Source of the DNA: Nitratiruptor tergarcus DSM 16512
GTDB taxonomy: Bacteria; Campylobacterota; Campylobacteria; Campylobacterales; Nitratiruptoraceae
Direction: 5' to 3'
Assembly: GCF_027946175.1 (NCBI RefSeq)
Contig: NZ_AP026671.1
Coordinates: forward strand, 62,001-126,000
DNA: 64,000 bases
Under the pieces are notes generated by a model. It did no database searches, was not told the DNA's origin, and was given only the letters and a program-made list of their open reading frames with translations. Position 1 is the stretch's first letter. Each line of letters opens with the position of its first letter. Both the position numbers and the translations under genes were made by a program. This document shows, piece after piece, positions 7,589-16,502 of the stretch.

Positions 7589-9187
7589 CTAAAGCTGACA
7601 GTAAAAAAGCTGCTGGATCATCTCTTTTGAGAGGGTCTGTGTTGTGATAACGAGGCTTTTGATGTTAAGATCTTCAAGCACTTTTGCCTCCTTTTCATCT
7701 CGTACGCGAGCAACCACATGTGCATGAGGTGCAAGATCGAGAACCGATTGCGTAACGAGGCGGATCTTTTCGAGATTGTGAAATGTAATCACTATTGCGC
7801 AAGCATATTTGAGATCGAGGCTCTCTAATACTACTCTTTGTGCAGCATTACCGAAAAATGCCGGCTCATTGTTTGCAACTGCCTCTTCATAGAGTCGTAA
7901 ATCATGCTCTATGACTACATACTCAAATCCTCTTGTTTTGAGATCTTTACATATATCACGACCTAATGGACCATATCCGCATACAATGATATGGTTTTTA
8001 AAGCCAGTTGAAGAGAGTTTGAGCTCCCGTATGGGCTCTTTGAAGATACGATCAGCCAAAGTTTTGAGGTGTTTGAGAATAAAGGGTGTAAGGATCATAG
8101 AGATGATAACAGCTGAAGAGAGAATTTGCATGCTTTTTTGATCTAAAAGATTGTTGCCTACAGCTAAAGTGAAGAGGGCTAAAGCGAATTCACCAATTTG
8201 TGCAAGAGCAAGAGCAGTTTTAAAGGCTGTGCGTTTTTGCTCACTAAACTGTAAAATCAAAAAGATAATGAAAGCTTTGAGAAGCATAACAGCTATTACT
8301 AAAGAGAGAATGAAAAAGATATTTTGAAAAACTACTGCAATATTAATACTATTGCCCACAGAAAAGAAGAATATTCCTAATAAAAGATCACGAAAGGGAG
8401 AGAGATCTGCCTCTATTTGGTATTTATAGTGAGATTCTGCAAGAAGCATACCAGCGAAAAATGCGCCAAGTGAATAGGAAAACCCAAAGAAATGCGCAAT
8501 AGTTGCACTAAGAAGTATCACAAAAAAGACGGCAAGTAAAAAAATCTCTTGATTTTTTGTTGCAATAGCGTAATGTAAAAATTTATCTATTACATAGCGA
8601 CCTAAAAGGTAGAGAAGCAAGAAAAAGAGGATCATATTCAAAAGTGTTTGCAAGAGAAGAGACTGAATAGGTACATCTTTTGTAAAGATCTCTATCATCA
8701 ATAGAAGTGGTATTACTGCAATATCTTGAAAAAGTAAAATCCCCAGTGCTTTACGTCCAAAACTTGCGTGAATATCTCCTGTTTCGTTAAGAATTTTAAG
8801 CACTATAGCAGTAGAAGAGAGTGCTAAGGCAAATCCGATGATAATAGCTGATTTTTGTGGAATTGAAAAAAGAAGTGAACCTAAAAGTGCAAAGAGAAAA
8901 CCAGTAATTACTACTTGCAGTGTACCGTAAACAAATACCTCTTTTTTCATAATTTTTAACTCTTGAAAGCTAAATTCCAAACCAATAGTAAACATTAAAA
9001 GCACAATGCCAAATTCTGAGACATATTCTAAAATTTCTGTATTATGGACATTGAGATGAAGAACATTAGCAATGACAATACCCGTTAATATGTAACCTAT
9101 TGCAGTAGGGAGGTCAAATTTTTTTAAAATTATATTAAGCCCACTAGCCAGCAAAATAGCAGCTAATATTATCCATATCTGTTCCAC
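7589..9187 (-). CDS. KefB-type monovalent cation:proton antiporter with RCK domain
   Basis: A 532-residue CPA2-family antiporter. About twelve hydrophobic helices occupy residues 1-385. A cytoplasmic RCK/TrkA-N domain follows, with the nucleotide-binding motif GYGPLG (about 404-409) and the acidic end of the second strand (VIEHD). Such proteins exchange K+ or Na+ for H+ in the inner membrane and are gated by NAD(H) or similar ligands. The start is GTG at 9187 with an AAAAGG ribosome site. It is convergent with the secreted-protein gene and divergent from the YidB-like locus. The substrate ion cannot be read from sequence alone. Confidence 0.88.
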   Translation of the reverse strand: MEQIWIILAAILLASGLNIILKKFDLPTAIGYILTGIVIANVLHLNVHNTEILEYVSEFGIVLLMFTIGLEFSFQELKIMKKEVFVYGTLQVVITGFLFALLGSLLFSIPQKSAIIIGFALALSSTAIVLKILNETGDIHASFGRKALGILLFQDIAVIPLLLMIEIFTKDVPIQSLLLQTLLNMILFFLLLYLLGRYVIDKFLHYAIATKNQEIFLLAVFFVILLSATIAHFFGFSYSLGAFFAGMLLAESHYKYQIEADLSPFRDLLLGIFFFSVGNSINIAVVFQNIFFILSLVIAVMLLKAFIIFLILQFSEQKRTAFKTALALAQIGEFALALFTLAVGNNLLDQKSMQILSSAVIISMILTPFILKHLKTLADRIFKEPIRELKLSSTGFKNHIIVCGYGPLGRDICKDLKTRGFEYVVIEHDLRLYEEAVANNEPAFFGNAAQRVVLESLDLKYACAIVITFHNLEKIRLVTQSVLDLAPHAHVVARVRDEKEAKVLEDLNIKSLVITTQTLSKEMIQQLFYCQL

Positions 9188-9259
9188 AAAAAGCCTTTTG
9201 CAACAATTATTTCTTACTCTAATGATATACTATATTATATAAACTTCTAAGGAGATGTT

Positions 9260-9697
9260 ATGGATTGGATGGAAATTATCAAAATTGGTGCACAATATAT
9301 ACAAAATAATGATGATGAGAGTACAAGTGATATCGATATAGACAATATTGCGCAGGCTTTGCTGAGAGTTTTAAGTGAAGAAGGCAGAATTGATCTCTCT
9401 TCTCTTCTTGCAAAAGCGCAAGAGGGAGGAGTAATGGAGATCGTCAGTAGCTGGATAGGGAGTGGAGAGAATGCTCCTATGATGCTGATACTGTGACGCA
9501 GCTTATCCCAAGCGATAAAGTCCAAGAACTAGCAGCACTTAGGAATCTTTGGAGAGAGTGCCAAAAAGGCTCTTGCTGATGCACTTCCAGCAGTTGTTGA
9601 TGAAGCTACCAATGAAGATCCATTTTTGGCTGAGCAGCTTGTGTCACAAATAGGTGGGATAGAAGGAGCGATGAATATGTTGAAGAAACTCTTTTAA
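9260..9697 (+). pseudogene. YidB/DUF937-like gene with two frameshifts
   Basis: An AAGGAG site precedes ATG 9260. The first frame runs to a stop at 9494-9496. Similarity then continues in the next frame from about 9483 (DADTVTQLIPSDKVQELAA), which itself stops. It continues again from about 9548 (LGIFGESAKKALADALPAV) to TAA at 9695-9697. Joined, the three pieces give a protein of about 146 residues typical of YidB/DUF937 proteins. One missing base near 9482 and two missing bases near 9546 (or one extra) would restore a single frame. Either the gene is decaying or the assembly has small indels. The function of the family is poorly known. Confidence 0.7.
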
Positions 9698-9754
9698 AAA
9701 GAGTGAGATATATAATTTGTGATTTTTTTTAACAATGTTTGGAGATTTGAAGGA

Positions 9755-9799
9755 TTGTATAATTTTTATACAAGGATTTAAAAATGATTGAGATATAAT
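9755..9799 (+). promoter_or_regulatory. glnA promoter region with palindromic operator-like site
   Basis: TTGTATAA (9755-9762) and TTATACAA (9766-9773) form a perfect inverted repeat with a three-base centre, and the left arm contains TATAAT at 9758-9763. A second TATAAT lies at 9794-9799, 33 bases before the glnA start. The palindrome could be a repressor or activator site, or the repeat could reflect a promoter box that happens to be symmetric. Confidence 0.5.
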
Positions 9800-9831
9800 A
9801 TATTGACTTTCAAATTTAAAAAGGAGTGTAT

Positions 9832-11277
9832 ATGTTTCAAGTAGATGAGGCTAAACTACAAAAACTCTTCGACACTATCAAAGAAGAGGAGATCGAGTTT
9901 GTAGACTTTCGTTTTACAGATATTAAAGGAACATGGCACCATGTAACTTATAATGTCAAAGCGGTAAATGAAGATACATTTAAAAATGGTCTTCCATTTG
10001 ATGGTAGTTCACTTCCAGCATGGCAGCCAATTAATAAATCTGATATGGTTTTGGTCCCGGAAGCCGGAACAGAGTTTGTTGATCCATTTACTGCAGATCC
10101 TACACTTGTTGTTATTTGTGATGTATATGATATCTATAAAAATCAACCATATGAGAAGTGTCCAAGAAGTATCGCAAAAAAAGCTCTGAAATATCTTCAA
10201 GAAAGCGGTATTGGTGATGTAGCTTACTTTGGTCCAGAAAATGAATTTTTTGTATTTGACAATGTTAAAGTCAGAGATGAGATCAACTGCCAGTACTACG
10301 AAGTAGATACAAGCGAAGGTGAGTGGAACAGAGGCGTTGATAGCCCAGAATATGATGTTTACAATATTGGTCACCGACCTGGTACAAAAGGTGGATACTT
10401 CCCGGTTCCTCCAGTTGATTCTATGATGGATCTAAGAGCGGAGATGAGTCAGGTGATGGAAGAGGTAGGTCTGGAAACTTATGTTATCCACCACGAAGTT
10501 GCACAGGGACAAGGTGAAATTGGTGTTAAATTTGGAACACTCATCGAAGCAGCTGACAATGTACAAAAACTTAAATATGTAGTCAAAAATGTTGCACACA
10601 TCAATGGTAAAACTGCTACTTTTATGCCAAAACCGCTCTATGGCGATAATGGTAACGGAATGCATACACACATCTCTATCTGGAAAGATGGCAAAAACCT
10701 CTTTTATGATCCAAGTGGATATGCAAATCTCAGCCAATTTGGTAAATACTTCATCGGTGGAGTACTCAAACATGCTAAAGCTGTAGCAGCTTTCACAAAT
10801 GCTTCTACAAACTCTTATAAGCGCCTCATTCCTGGATTTGAAGCTCCTTCAATCCTTGCATACTCAGCACAAAACAGAAGTGCAAGCTGTCGTATTCCTT
10901 GGGGAGCAGGAGAGAAAAGTGTAAGAGCAGAATTTAGATTCCCAGATAGCTCTGGTAACCCATATCTTGCGTTTACTGCACTTTTACTTGCTGGTATCGA
11001 TGGTATTAAAAACAAAATCGATCCAGGCGATCCAATGGAAATGGATCTCTTTGAGCTTACTCTTGATGAGATTAGAGAAAAAGGTATCCAGCAGATGCCT
11101 CATACACTCAGAGAAGCGATCGAAAATATGCTTGCAAACAGAGATCTCTTCAAAGTTGGTGATGTTATGACTGAAGAGTTTATTCAGACATATCAGCACT
11201 ACAAGTTTGAAACATCTATCTGGCCTTGGGAAGGTCGACCGCACCCATACGAATTCATTACTACATACTCTTGCTAA
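9832..11277 (+). CDS. glnA: Glutamine synthetase type I
   Basis: A 481-residue GSI that makes glutamine from glutamate, ammonia and ATP; it is the main ammonium-assimilation step. Visible signatures include DGSS (57-60), the metal-binding GPENEFF (about 134-140), NGMHTHIS (about 275-282) and [11 protein letters not shown] (348-358). The ATG at 9832 has an ideal AAGGAG site six bases upstream; a GTG two codons earlier overlaps that site and is less likely. At the place of the adenylylated tyrosine of enterobacterial GSI (NLYDLP) this protein has DLFELT with Phe407, so control by adenylylation appears lost, as reported for H. pylori. It stands alone, with its own promoter and a terminator. Confidence 0.97.
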   Translation: MFQVDEAKLQKLFDTIKEEEIEFVDFRFTDIKGTWHHVTYNVKAVNEDTFKNGLPFDGSSLPAWQPINKSDMVLVPEAGTEFVDPFTADPTLVVICDVYDIYKNQPYEKCPRSIAKKALKYLQESGIGDVAYFGPENEFFVFDNVKVRDEINCQYYEVDTSEGEWNRGVDSPEYDVYNIGHRPGTKGGYFPVPPVDSMMDLRAEMSQVMEEVGLETYVIHHEVAQGQGEIGVKFGTLIEAADNVQKLKYVVKNVAHINGKTATFMPKPLYGDNGNGMHTHISIWKDGKNLFYDPSGYANLSQFGKYFIGGVLKHAKAVAAFTNASTNSYKRLIPGFEAPSILAYSAQNRSASCRIPWGAGEKSVRAEFRFPDSSGNPYLAFTALLLAGIDGIKNKIDPGDPMEMDLFELTLDEIREKGIQQMPHTLREAIENMLANRDLFKVGDVMTEEFIQTYQHYKFETSIWPWEGRPHPYEFITTYSC

Positions 11278-11279
11278 TT

Positions 11280-11298
11280 ATTGGGGCTTTGCCCCAAT
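11280..11298. terminator. Bidirectional terminator between glnA and the PHP phosphatase gene
   Basis: ATTGGGGC (11280-11287) pairs perfectly with GCCCCAAT (11291-11298) around a TTT loop. It sits directly between the stop of glnA (11277) and the stop of the opposing gene (11300), so it can end both transcripts. The flanking T-runs are weak. Confidence 0.75.
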
Positions 11299-11299
11299 G

Positions 11300-12118
11300 T
11301 TAAAACTCTACAAACCCCCGCTCTTTATTTTTAAAAATAGCACATTTTGTATAACCAACCTCTTTTGCTAATTGCATAACTTCATCAAGTTTATATCCTA
11401 CCTGTTCAGGTGCGTGTGCATCAGAGGCAAAGGTGATAGGGATATCAAGCTCATATGCCTCTTCTAAAAGCTCCTTGCTTGGATAAGGCTCTCCTACGGG
11501 TTTACGTAAACCAGCACTGCTGATTTCCAATACAAGATTGTTCTCTTTGATGGTTTTCAAAGCATTTTTGGCGATGAGACGCACATCTTTTTTTGGTTTG
11601 AAGTTGAATACTTTGATTAAGTCTAGATGTCCAACAATCTGAAAAAGTCCACTCTTAGCGAGTGCTTCTATAGCGCTGAAGTAGTCTTCCCAAATGGTAT
11701 CGATATCTTTATTCTTATACTCTCCAATGAATTCTGGGTTATCAAATCCCCAAAGATCTTGATGGATGAGGATCTCGTCATGTTTACGGCTTTTTGGTAA
11801 AAAGTGGACTGAGCCTATTAAGTAATCTACATCTGCTTGTACAATGCGATCTTCCATAAGTCCTGGTAAAAAATCTACCTCGTATCCCAAGAGGATTTCA
11901 ATTTTATTTTTATATTTTTCTTTCAGTTCTTGCACATCTTTTTCATACGCATCTACTTCTTCCAAACTCATACGATATTTTTGATCAAAATTCATTGGTG
12001 CATGATCACTAAATCCATATATTTCGATACCCTCTGCAATCGCTCTTTGCACATACTCTTCCATCTCGCCTGTAGCGTGGTTGCAGCGTTTTGTGTGATT
12101 GTGCAGATCTACGCGCAT
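11300..12118 (-). CDS. hisJ: PHP-family histidinol phosphatase
   Basis: A 272-residue PHP-domain phosphoesterase, most likely the histidinol-phosphate phosphatase of histidine synthesis. Metal ligands are visible in order: DLHNHTKRC near the N-terminus, FSDHAP, the glutamate of LGYEVDF, SVHFLP, VGHLDLIK and SDAHAPEQVG near the C-terminus. I chose the ATG at 12118, preceded by AAGGAG, because the longer frame upstream has no family similarity and runs into the divergent gene. No other his genes are in the window, so the exact substrate is inferred from the family. It shares a compact divergent promoter with the ankyrin gene. Confidence 0.85.
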   Translation of the reverse strand: MRVDLHNHTKRCNHATGEMEEYVQRAIAEGIEIYGFSDHAPMNFDQKYRMSLEEVDAYEKDVQELKEKYKNKIEILLGYEVDFLPGLMEDRIVQADVDYLIGSVHFLPKSRKHDEILIHQDLWGFDNPEFIGEYKNKDIDTIWEDYFSAIEALAKSGLFQIVGHLDLIKVFNFKPKKDVRLIAKNALKTIKENNLVLEISSAGLRKPVGEPYPSKELLEEAYELDIPITFASDAHAPEQVGYKLDEVMQLAKEVGYTKCAIFKNKERGFVEF

Positions 12119-12129
12119 ACTGCTCCTTT

Positions 12130-12155
12130 TGCTATAATACTTATTAATTATAGCA
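12130..12155. promoter_or_regulatory. Symmetric divergent promoter (two facing TATAAT boxes)
   Basis: TGCTATAAT (12130-12138) and ATTATAGCA (12147-12155) are exact reverse complements. They place an extended -10 box on each strand: plus strand 12133-12138 toward the ankyrin gene, minus strand 12152-12147 toward the phosphatase gene. The whole intergenic space is only 49 bases, so the two transcription units must compete or be co-regulated. Confidence 0.65.
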
Positions 12156-12167
12156 CAGGGGGATGCG

Positions 12168-12647
12168 GTGGATATTTTTGAACAGATAAAAAGAGACTCT
12201 TTAGCAGGTGTAAAGAAAGCTTGCAAAGAGATTGATAATATTAACGCTATAAGAACTGAAAGTGGTGATTCAGTACTACGTAGTGCAATCAAAAATAAAG
12301 TGAGTTTAGAAGTATTTGTTTTTTTAGTTGAGCAAGGAGCGGATATCTATGAAATTGATGAGGAGGGAGTGGGCCTCATCGATGATGCGATAAAAAAGGG
12401 ACGCCTTGATATTGTGAAATTTTTGGTAGAATCTGGCATCGATCCAAATACTACCAAGCGTAAATCTGGCTTTACGCCTCTCATGGCAGCGATGGCCTAT
12501 GGAGATGAAGCAATAACGCGCTATTTGGTTGAAGAGTGTAATGTGGATACGGAGGTGCTTGATACATTTGAAAAGAGTGCAAGAGACTATGCAAAAATGA
12601 CAGGGTATGAACACTTAATCGATATTTTGGAAAAAAGAGGGAAATAG
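12168..12647 (+). CDS. Ankyrin-repeat protein
   Basis: A 159-residue cytosolic protein made of about four ankyrin repeats. The clearest units are around residues 28-60 (ending LVEQGADIYEID), 62-95 (DIVKFLVESGIDPNT) and 100-130 (GFTPLMAAMAYGDEAITRYL), with a fourth, degraded unit at the C-terminus. Such proteins mediate protein-protein contacts; no partner can be named. The start is GTG at 12168 with AGGGGG upstream. It is followed after one base by the U32-family gene, so the two are probably co-transcribed. Confidence 0.82.
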   Translation: MDIFEQIKRDSLAGVKKACKEIDNINAIRTESGDSVLRSAIKNKVSLEVFVFLVEQGADIYEIDEEGVGLIDDAIKKGRLDIVKFLVESGIDPNTTKRKSGFTPLMAAMAYGDEAITRYLVEECNVDTEVLDTFEKSARDYAKMTGYEHLIDILEKRGK

Positions 12648-12648
12648 A

Positions 12649-13920
12649 TTGAAAAGGGTAGAGCTTCTAAGTCCTGCAGGCAATCTTAAAAAGTTAAAAA
12701 TTGCTTTTGCATATGGGGCAGATGCAGTCTATGGTGGTGTGAGCCACTACAGCTTGCGTATTCGCAGCGGCAAAGAGTTTGACATGGAGAGTTTCAAAGA
12801 GGGAATCGAGTATGCACATACCTTAGGTAAAAAGGTTTATGTAACAATCAACGGTTTTCCATTTAATTCTCAAATAAAGCTCTTTGCCAAACATATTGAG
12901 TCGATGGCGGCAATGGAGCCTGATGCTTTTATTGTAAGTACACCGGGTGTTATAAAGCTATGCAAAGATATTGCGCCGCATATACCTTTACATCTTTCTA
13001 CCCAAGCCAATGTGATGAACTATCTTGATGCCGAAGTTTATTATGATTTGGGAGTAAGACGCATAATTGCAGCACGTGAAATTGGACTAAAGGATTTAGA
13101 AGAGATCAAAAAGAGACTCCCAGATTTAGAGCTTGAAATCTTCGTGCATGGAAGTATGTGCTTTGCGTATAGTGGAAGGTGTCTCATTAGCTCTGTGCAA
13201 AGTGGAAGGGTACCAAATAGAGGAAGTTGTGCTAATGATTGCCGCTTTGAGTATACCCTCTATGCAGAAAATCCTGAAACTGGAACTCTTTTTAAACTAG
13301 AAGAGGTTGAGGGTGAAGGTACGTATATAATGAATGCAAAAGATCTTAATCTTGCAAGCCACATCAAAGAGATTTTGGATAGCGGGGTAGTTGATAGCCT
13401 CAAGATTGAGGGGCGAACAAAGAGTGACTACTACGCGGCAATTACCACAAAAGCATATCGCATGGCGATTGATGATTACTATAAAGGACAGTTTGAGCCA
13501 AGCAGATACCAAGCAGAGCTGCATACCACAAAGCATCGTGGTTTTACAGATGGATATTTGGTAAGCCGCCCTTATGAGAAAAGCGGTACACAAAAGCTAG
13601 ATTCTTCCATTAGTGAAGGAACCCATCAGGTAAAAGCAGAAGTGCTTGAGGATGGATTGCACTTTTTGACAAAAGATAAAATCTGCCAAGGGGATGAGCT
13701 GGAGATTGTTGCGCCAAAAGATGCAAAGCTTCGTGCTTGCAGTAATGAGATTGGTGTAATCTTTGAAAGAGATGGCAAATGGTGGCTCAAGCTCAATAAA
13801 ATTATTGCAAACAAAGAGTATGAGTGCATTCATAGTGGCAATATCAATCCTGTAAAACTTCCATGTCAACTGCCTCCATACACTTTTTTAAGAAAGAAGA
13901 TAGCTGATAAAGTAGACTGA
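12649..13920 (+). CDS. trhP: U32-family protein, TrhP-like tRNA hydroxylation factor
   Basis: A 423-residue member of the peptidase U32 family. Long annotated as collagenase-like proteases, members such as E. coli TrhP (YegQ) act in prephenate-dependent 5-hydroxylation of uridine at tRNA position 34. Signatures are LSPAGNLKKLKIAFAYGADA at the N-terminus, the cysteine-rich segment MCFAYSGRCLISS with RGSCANDCRF about 20 residues on, and KIEGRTKSDYYAA. The four cysteines suggest an Fe-S cluster or metal site. The start is TTG at 12649. A role in proteolysis is the older view; the tRNA role is inferred from the length and the cysteine pattern. Confidence 0.82.
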   Translation: MKRVELLSPAGNLKKLKIAFAYGADAVYGGVSHYSLRIRSGKEFDMESFKEGIEYAHTLGKKVYVTINGFPFNSQIKLFAKHIESMAAMEPDAFIVSTPGVIKLCKDIAPHIPLHLSTQANVMNYLDAEVYYDLGVRRIIAAREIGLKDLEEIKKRLPDLELEIFVHGSMCFAYSGRCLISSVQSGRVPNRGSCANDCRFEYTLYAENPETGTLFKLEEVEGEGTYIMNAKDLNLASHIKEILDSGVVDSLKIEGRTKSDYYAAITTKAYRMAIDDYYKGQFEPSRYQAELHTTKHRGFTDGYLVSRPYEKSGTQKLDSSISEGTHQVKAEVLEDGLHFLTKDKICQGDELEIVAPKDAKLRACSNEIGVIFERDGKWWLKLNKIIANKEYECIHSGNINPVKLPCQLPPYTFLRKKIADKVD

Positions 13921-13989
13921 ACTTTCTAAAAGAGTAGAAGAAGATGGTATTGATGCAGTTTTCTTAGTAGTCTCTTAATAGAATTACAA

Positions 13990-14030
13990 TATAATTGCAC
14001 ATTAATTTTATTGTTGCAATTGTGATATAA
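13990..14030 (+). promoter_or_regulatory. Probable purE promoter
   Basis: TATAAT at 13990-13995 lies 46 bases before the purE ATG. It is followed by AATTGCA (13993-13999) and TGCAATT (14015-14021), an inverted pair 15 bases apart that could be an operator. AAAGGAG just before the ATG is the ribosome site. The rest of the 120-base gap after the U32 gene holds nothing else I can name. Confidence 0.5.
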
Positions 14031-14040
14031 AGGAGTCAGA

Positions 14041-14550
14041 ATGCGATTTATCTCTATCATTATGGGGAGTAAAAGTGATTATGAAGTGATGCAAGAGTGT
14101 GCAAAGGTGCTTGATAAGTTTGGCGTACCGTATGAGCTTATCATCTCTAGTGCTCATAGAAGTCCTCATAGAACTAAAAGTTATGTGAGTGAAGCAGAAG
14201 AGAAGGGAGCTAAGGTCTTCATCTGCGCTGCTGGTATGGCTGCGCATTTAGCAGGCGTAGTGGCAAGTCTCACTGTCAAGCCTGTCATAGGGGTACCTAT
14301 GAAGGGCGGTTTTATGGACGGTATGGATGCACTGCTTTCTACTGTGCAGATGCCAGCGGGAATGCCTGTTGCAACAGTAGCAGTAGGAAAGGCTGGAGCA
14401 GTGAATGCAGCTTATTTGGCAATGCAGATCCTAGCAATCGATGATGAGGAGCTGCGAGCAAAACTCCAAGAAGATCGCCTCAGCAAAGCAAAAAAAGTGG
14501 AAGCAGATTCAAGTGAAGTGGAAGTGATAATAGATGCTACTCAAGCCTGA
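14041..14550 (+). CDS. purE: N5-carboxyaminoimidazole ribonucleotide mutase
   Basis: A 169-residue class I PurE that converts N5-CAIR to CAIR in purine synthesis. The N-terminal [12 protein letters not shown] holds the phosphate-binding serine and aspartate. [10 protein letters not shown] carries the catalytic histidine, and [12 protein letters not shown] and GVPMKGG are the other active-site loops. Length and motifs fit the bacterial mutase rather than the eukaryotic carboxylase. The gene has its own probable promoter. Its 3' end overlaps the DUF89 gene by 17 bases, which starts a run of overlapping genes up to the Nif3-like gene. Confidence 0.96.
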   Translation: MRFISIIMGSKSDYEVMQECAKVLDKFGVPYELIISSAHRSPHRTKSYVSEAEEKGAKVFICAAGMAAHLAGVVASLTVKPVIGVPMKGGFMDGMDALLSTVQMPAGMPVATVAVGKAGAVNAAYLAMQILAIDDEELRAKLQEDRLSKAKKVEADSSEVEVIIDATQA

Positions 14551-15397
14551 TTGTTTTGTATGTCTTTACAACCAGGCGCTGCGTGTGAGTAAGGCTTTGG
14601 AGTGTGATGAGGAGTGTGCTGATGCTATTATGCAAAGAAGTGCCGAGGTTTTAGCCTCAATCACACCAAAGCAGACTCCACCAGAAGCAGCAGCTATTCT
14701 CTATCCAGCTATCAGTAAAGTAGTAAACAAAGAGGATCTCTATAGCCAAAAAAAGCTAGAGTCTATCCAAAAAGCACAGGAGTATGTTCCTTTTGTGCAG
14801 GAAAAAATTGCACGAAGCCCTCAAAGGCTTGATGCAGCACTCCGTGCTAGTGTTGCTGGAAATGTGATCGACTTTGCTACAGAAGTGATGTTTGATATCC
14901 AAGAAGAGATTGCAAAGATATTTGAAGCTCCTTTTGCTATTGATAAAAAGAGCGAATTTATCCAAAAACTGCAAAAGGCTCAAAGACTCCTTATTATCGG
15001 AGATAATGTGGGTGAGCATCTTTTTGATAAGATTCTCATTAAAGAGATTAAAAAGGTGCTTGATATTAAGATCTACTACTTTGTACGGGGTAGGCCTATT
15101 ATCAATGATGTAACACTGCAAGAAGCAAAAATGGTAGGGCTTGATAAAGTGTGTGAGGTAGTAGACAGCGGTGTAGATACGCCAGGGTTTTTGTATGAGC
15201 GTGCTAATGAACAAGCAAAAGCTATTTTTGATAGTGCAGATCTCATTCTTGCAAAAGGAATGGGCAATTTTGAGTGTATGGAGAGCTACCAAGATAGCAG
15301 AGTCTATTTTCTTTTTAAAGTAAAATGTAGTGTTGTAGCAAATCGTGTTAGTAAAAATATTGGAGATTTAATCTGTGCTACAAAGGAGGATCTATGA
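14534..15397 (+). CDS. DUF89/ARMT1-like family protein
   Basis: A 287-residue member of the DUF89 (PF01937) family. Family members are metal-dependent phosphatases proposed to remove damaged or overflow phosphometabolites such as sugar phosphates. The N-terminal CFVCLYNQALR has a Cys-x2-Cys pair seen in the archaeal-type subfamily. The metal-binding core lies around LIIGDNVGEHLFD (about 155), the PIINDVT loop and AKGMGNFE (about 240). It starts inside purE and its stop overlaps the glutaredoxin gene. The link to purine synthesis or redox control is only positional. Confidence 0.78.
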   Translation: MLLKPDCFVCLYNQALRVSKALECDEECADAIMQRSAEVLASITPKQTPPEAAAILYPAISKVVNKEDLYSQKKLESIQKAQEYVPFVQEKIARSPQRLDAALRASVAGNVIDFATEVMFDIQEEIAKIFEAPFAIDKKSEFIQKLQKAQRLLIIGDNVGEHLFDKILIKEIKKVLDIKIYYFVRGRPIINDVTLQEAKMVGLDKVCEVVDSGVDTPGFLYERANEQAKAIFDSADLILAKGMGNFECMESYQDSRVYFLFKVKCSVVANRVSKNIGDLICATKEDL

Positions 15398-15642
15398 GTG
15401 AGAAGAAGCAAAAACGCGTAGTACTCTTTACAAGTCCAGGATGTGTCTGGTGTACACGGGCAAAGCAGTTTTTTCGCAAAAACCAGATAAAATTTAAAGA
15501 GATAGATATCAGTAAAGATCAAAAAGCTGCGCAAGACTGCATGCGCCACGGATGTAGAGGCGTTCCTGTAGTTCTTGTGGGAAGCAGGTGGATCTGCGGG
15601 TTTGATCAAGCAAAAATTGAAAAGGAATTGGGGCTTTCATGA
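15394..15642 (+). CDS. Glutaredoxin-like protein
   Basis: An 82-residue thioredoxin-fold protein. The redox motif CVWC (about residues 17-20) follows the first strand VVLFTSPG. The cis-proline is in GVPVVLV (about residue 58), and [11 protein letters not shown] forms the last helix. It resembles the NrdH/GrxC-like single-domain proteins of this phylum; whether glutathione is the partner is unknown, since many members lack it. There are further cysteines at about residues 49 and 54 (CMRHGC) and 69. ATG 15394 follows GGAGG and overlaps the DUF89 stop; its own stop overlaps glyQ. Confidence 0.85.
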   Translation: MSEKKQKRVVLFTSPGCVWCTRAKQFFRKNQIKFKEIDISKDQKAAQDCMRHGCRGVPVVLVGSRWICGFDQAKIEKELGLS

Positions 15643-16502
15643 TTACATTTAGCGAACTACTTCTTAAACTACAAAATTTTTGGGCACAGCAGGGTTGCGT
15701 GATAATGCAGCCTTACGATATTCCAAGTGGTGCTGGGACATTTCATCCAGCTACGTTTTTAAAATCCCTCGATCCAAAACCTTGGGCAACAGCTTATGTA
15801 GCACCATCAAGGCGCCCTACAGATGGTCGCTATGGAGAGAACCCAAATAGACTTGGTGCATACTATCAGTTTCAAGTCCTCATCAAGCCAAGTCCGGCAA
15901 ATATCCAAGAGCTCTATCTCAAAAGCTTAGAAGCTTTGGGGTTAAAGTGGCAAAAGCACGATATTCGCTTTGTCGAAGATAACTGGGAGAGTCCGACTCT
16001 TGGAGCATGGGGACTTGGCTGGGAAGTGTGGCTTGATGGTATGGAGGTAACGCAGTTTACCTATTTTCAACAGGTGGGCGGTTTTGAGTGCGAGCCGGTA
16101 GCTGTAGAGATCACCTATGGCACAGAGCGTCTTGCTATGTATCTGCAAGGCGTAGAGAGCGTTTTTGATATTGTGTGGAGCAAAAATGGCGATCAAGTTG
16201 TTACTTATGCAGATGTGCATAAGCGAGGTGAATTTGAGTACAGTAAATACAACTTTGAAGTAGCAGATACAAAGATGCTTTTTAAGTGGTTTGAAGATGC
16301 AAGAGAGGAGTGTAAGCGAGCACTCGAAGAAGATCTTCCATTGCCAGCATATGATTACTGCTTATTAGCTAGCCACATTTTCAATACCCTCGATGCAAGA
16401 AAAGCGATTAGTGTGACAGAGCGGCAAAATTTTATTTTAAAAGTGCGAGAACTTGCAAAAGGGTGTGCTGAGAAATATAGGGAGAGCCTCCTTGAAGCTT
16501 AA
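15639..16502 (+). CDS. glyQ: Glycyl-tRNA synthetase alpha subunit
   Basis: The 287-residue alpha subunit of the bacterial alpha2-beta2 GlyRS, a class II synthetase. The start region [15 protein letters not shown] and the motif-2 area around [20 protein letters not shown] are diagnostic. Length is normal. The beta subunit (glyS) is not adjacent, which is common in Campylobacterota. The ATG overlaps the glutaredoxin stop and the 3' end overlaps the Nif3-like gene by 11 bases. The order glyQ - Nif3 - zinc ribbon - waaA is the same as around H. pylori HP0960-HP0957. Confidence 0.97.
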   Translation: MITFSELLLKLQNFWAQQGCVIMQPYDIPSGAGTFHPATFLKSLDPKPWATAYVAPSRRPTDGRYGENPNRLGAYYQFQVLIKPSPANIQELYLKSLEALGLKWQKHDIRFVEDNWESPTLGAWGLGWEVWLDGMEVTQFTYFQQVGGFECEPVAVEITYGTERLAMYLQGVESVFDIVWSKNGDQVVTYADVHKRGEFEYSKYNFEVADTKMLFKWFEDAREECKRALEEDLPLPAYDYCLLASHIFNTLDARKAISVTERQNFILKVRELAKGCAEKYRESLLEA

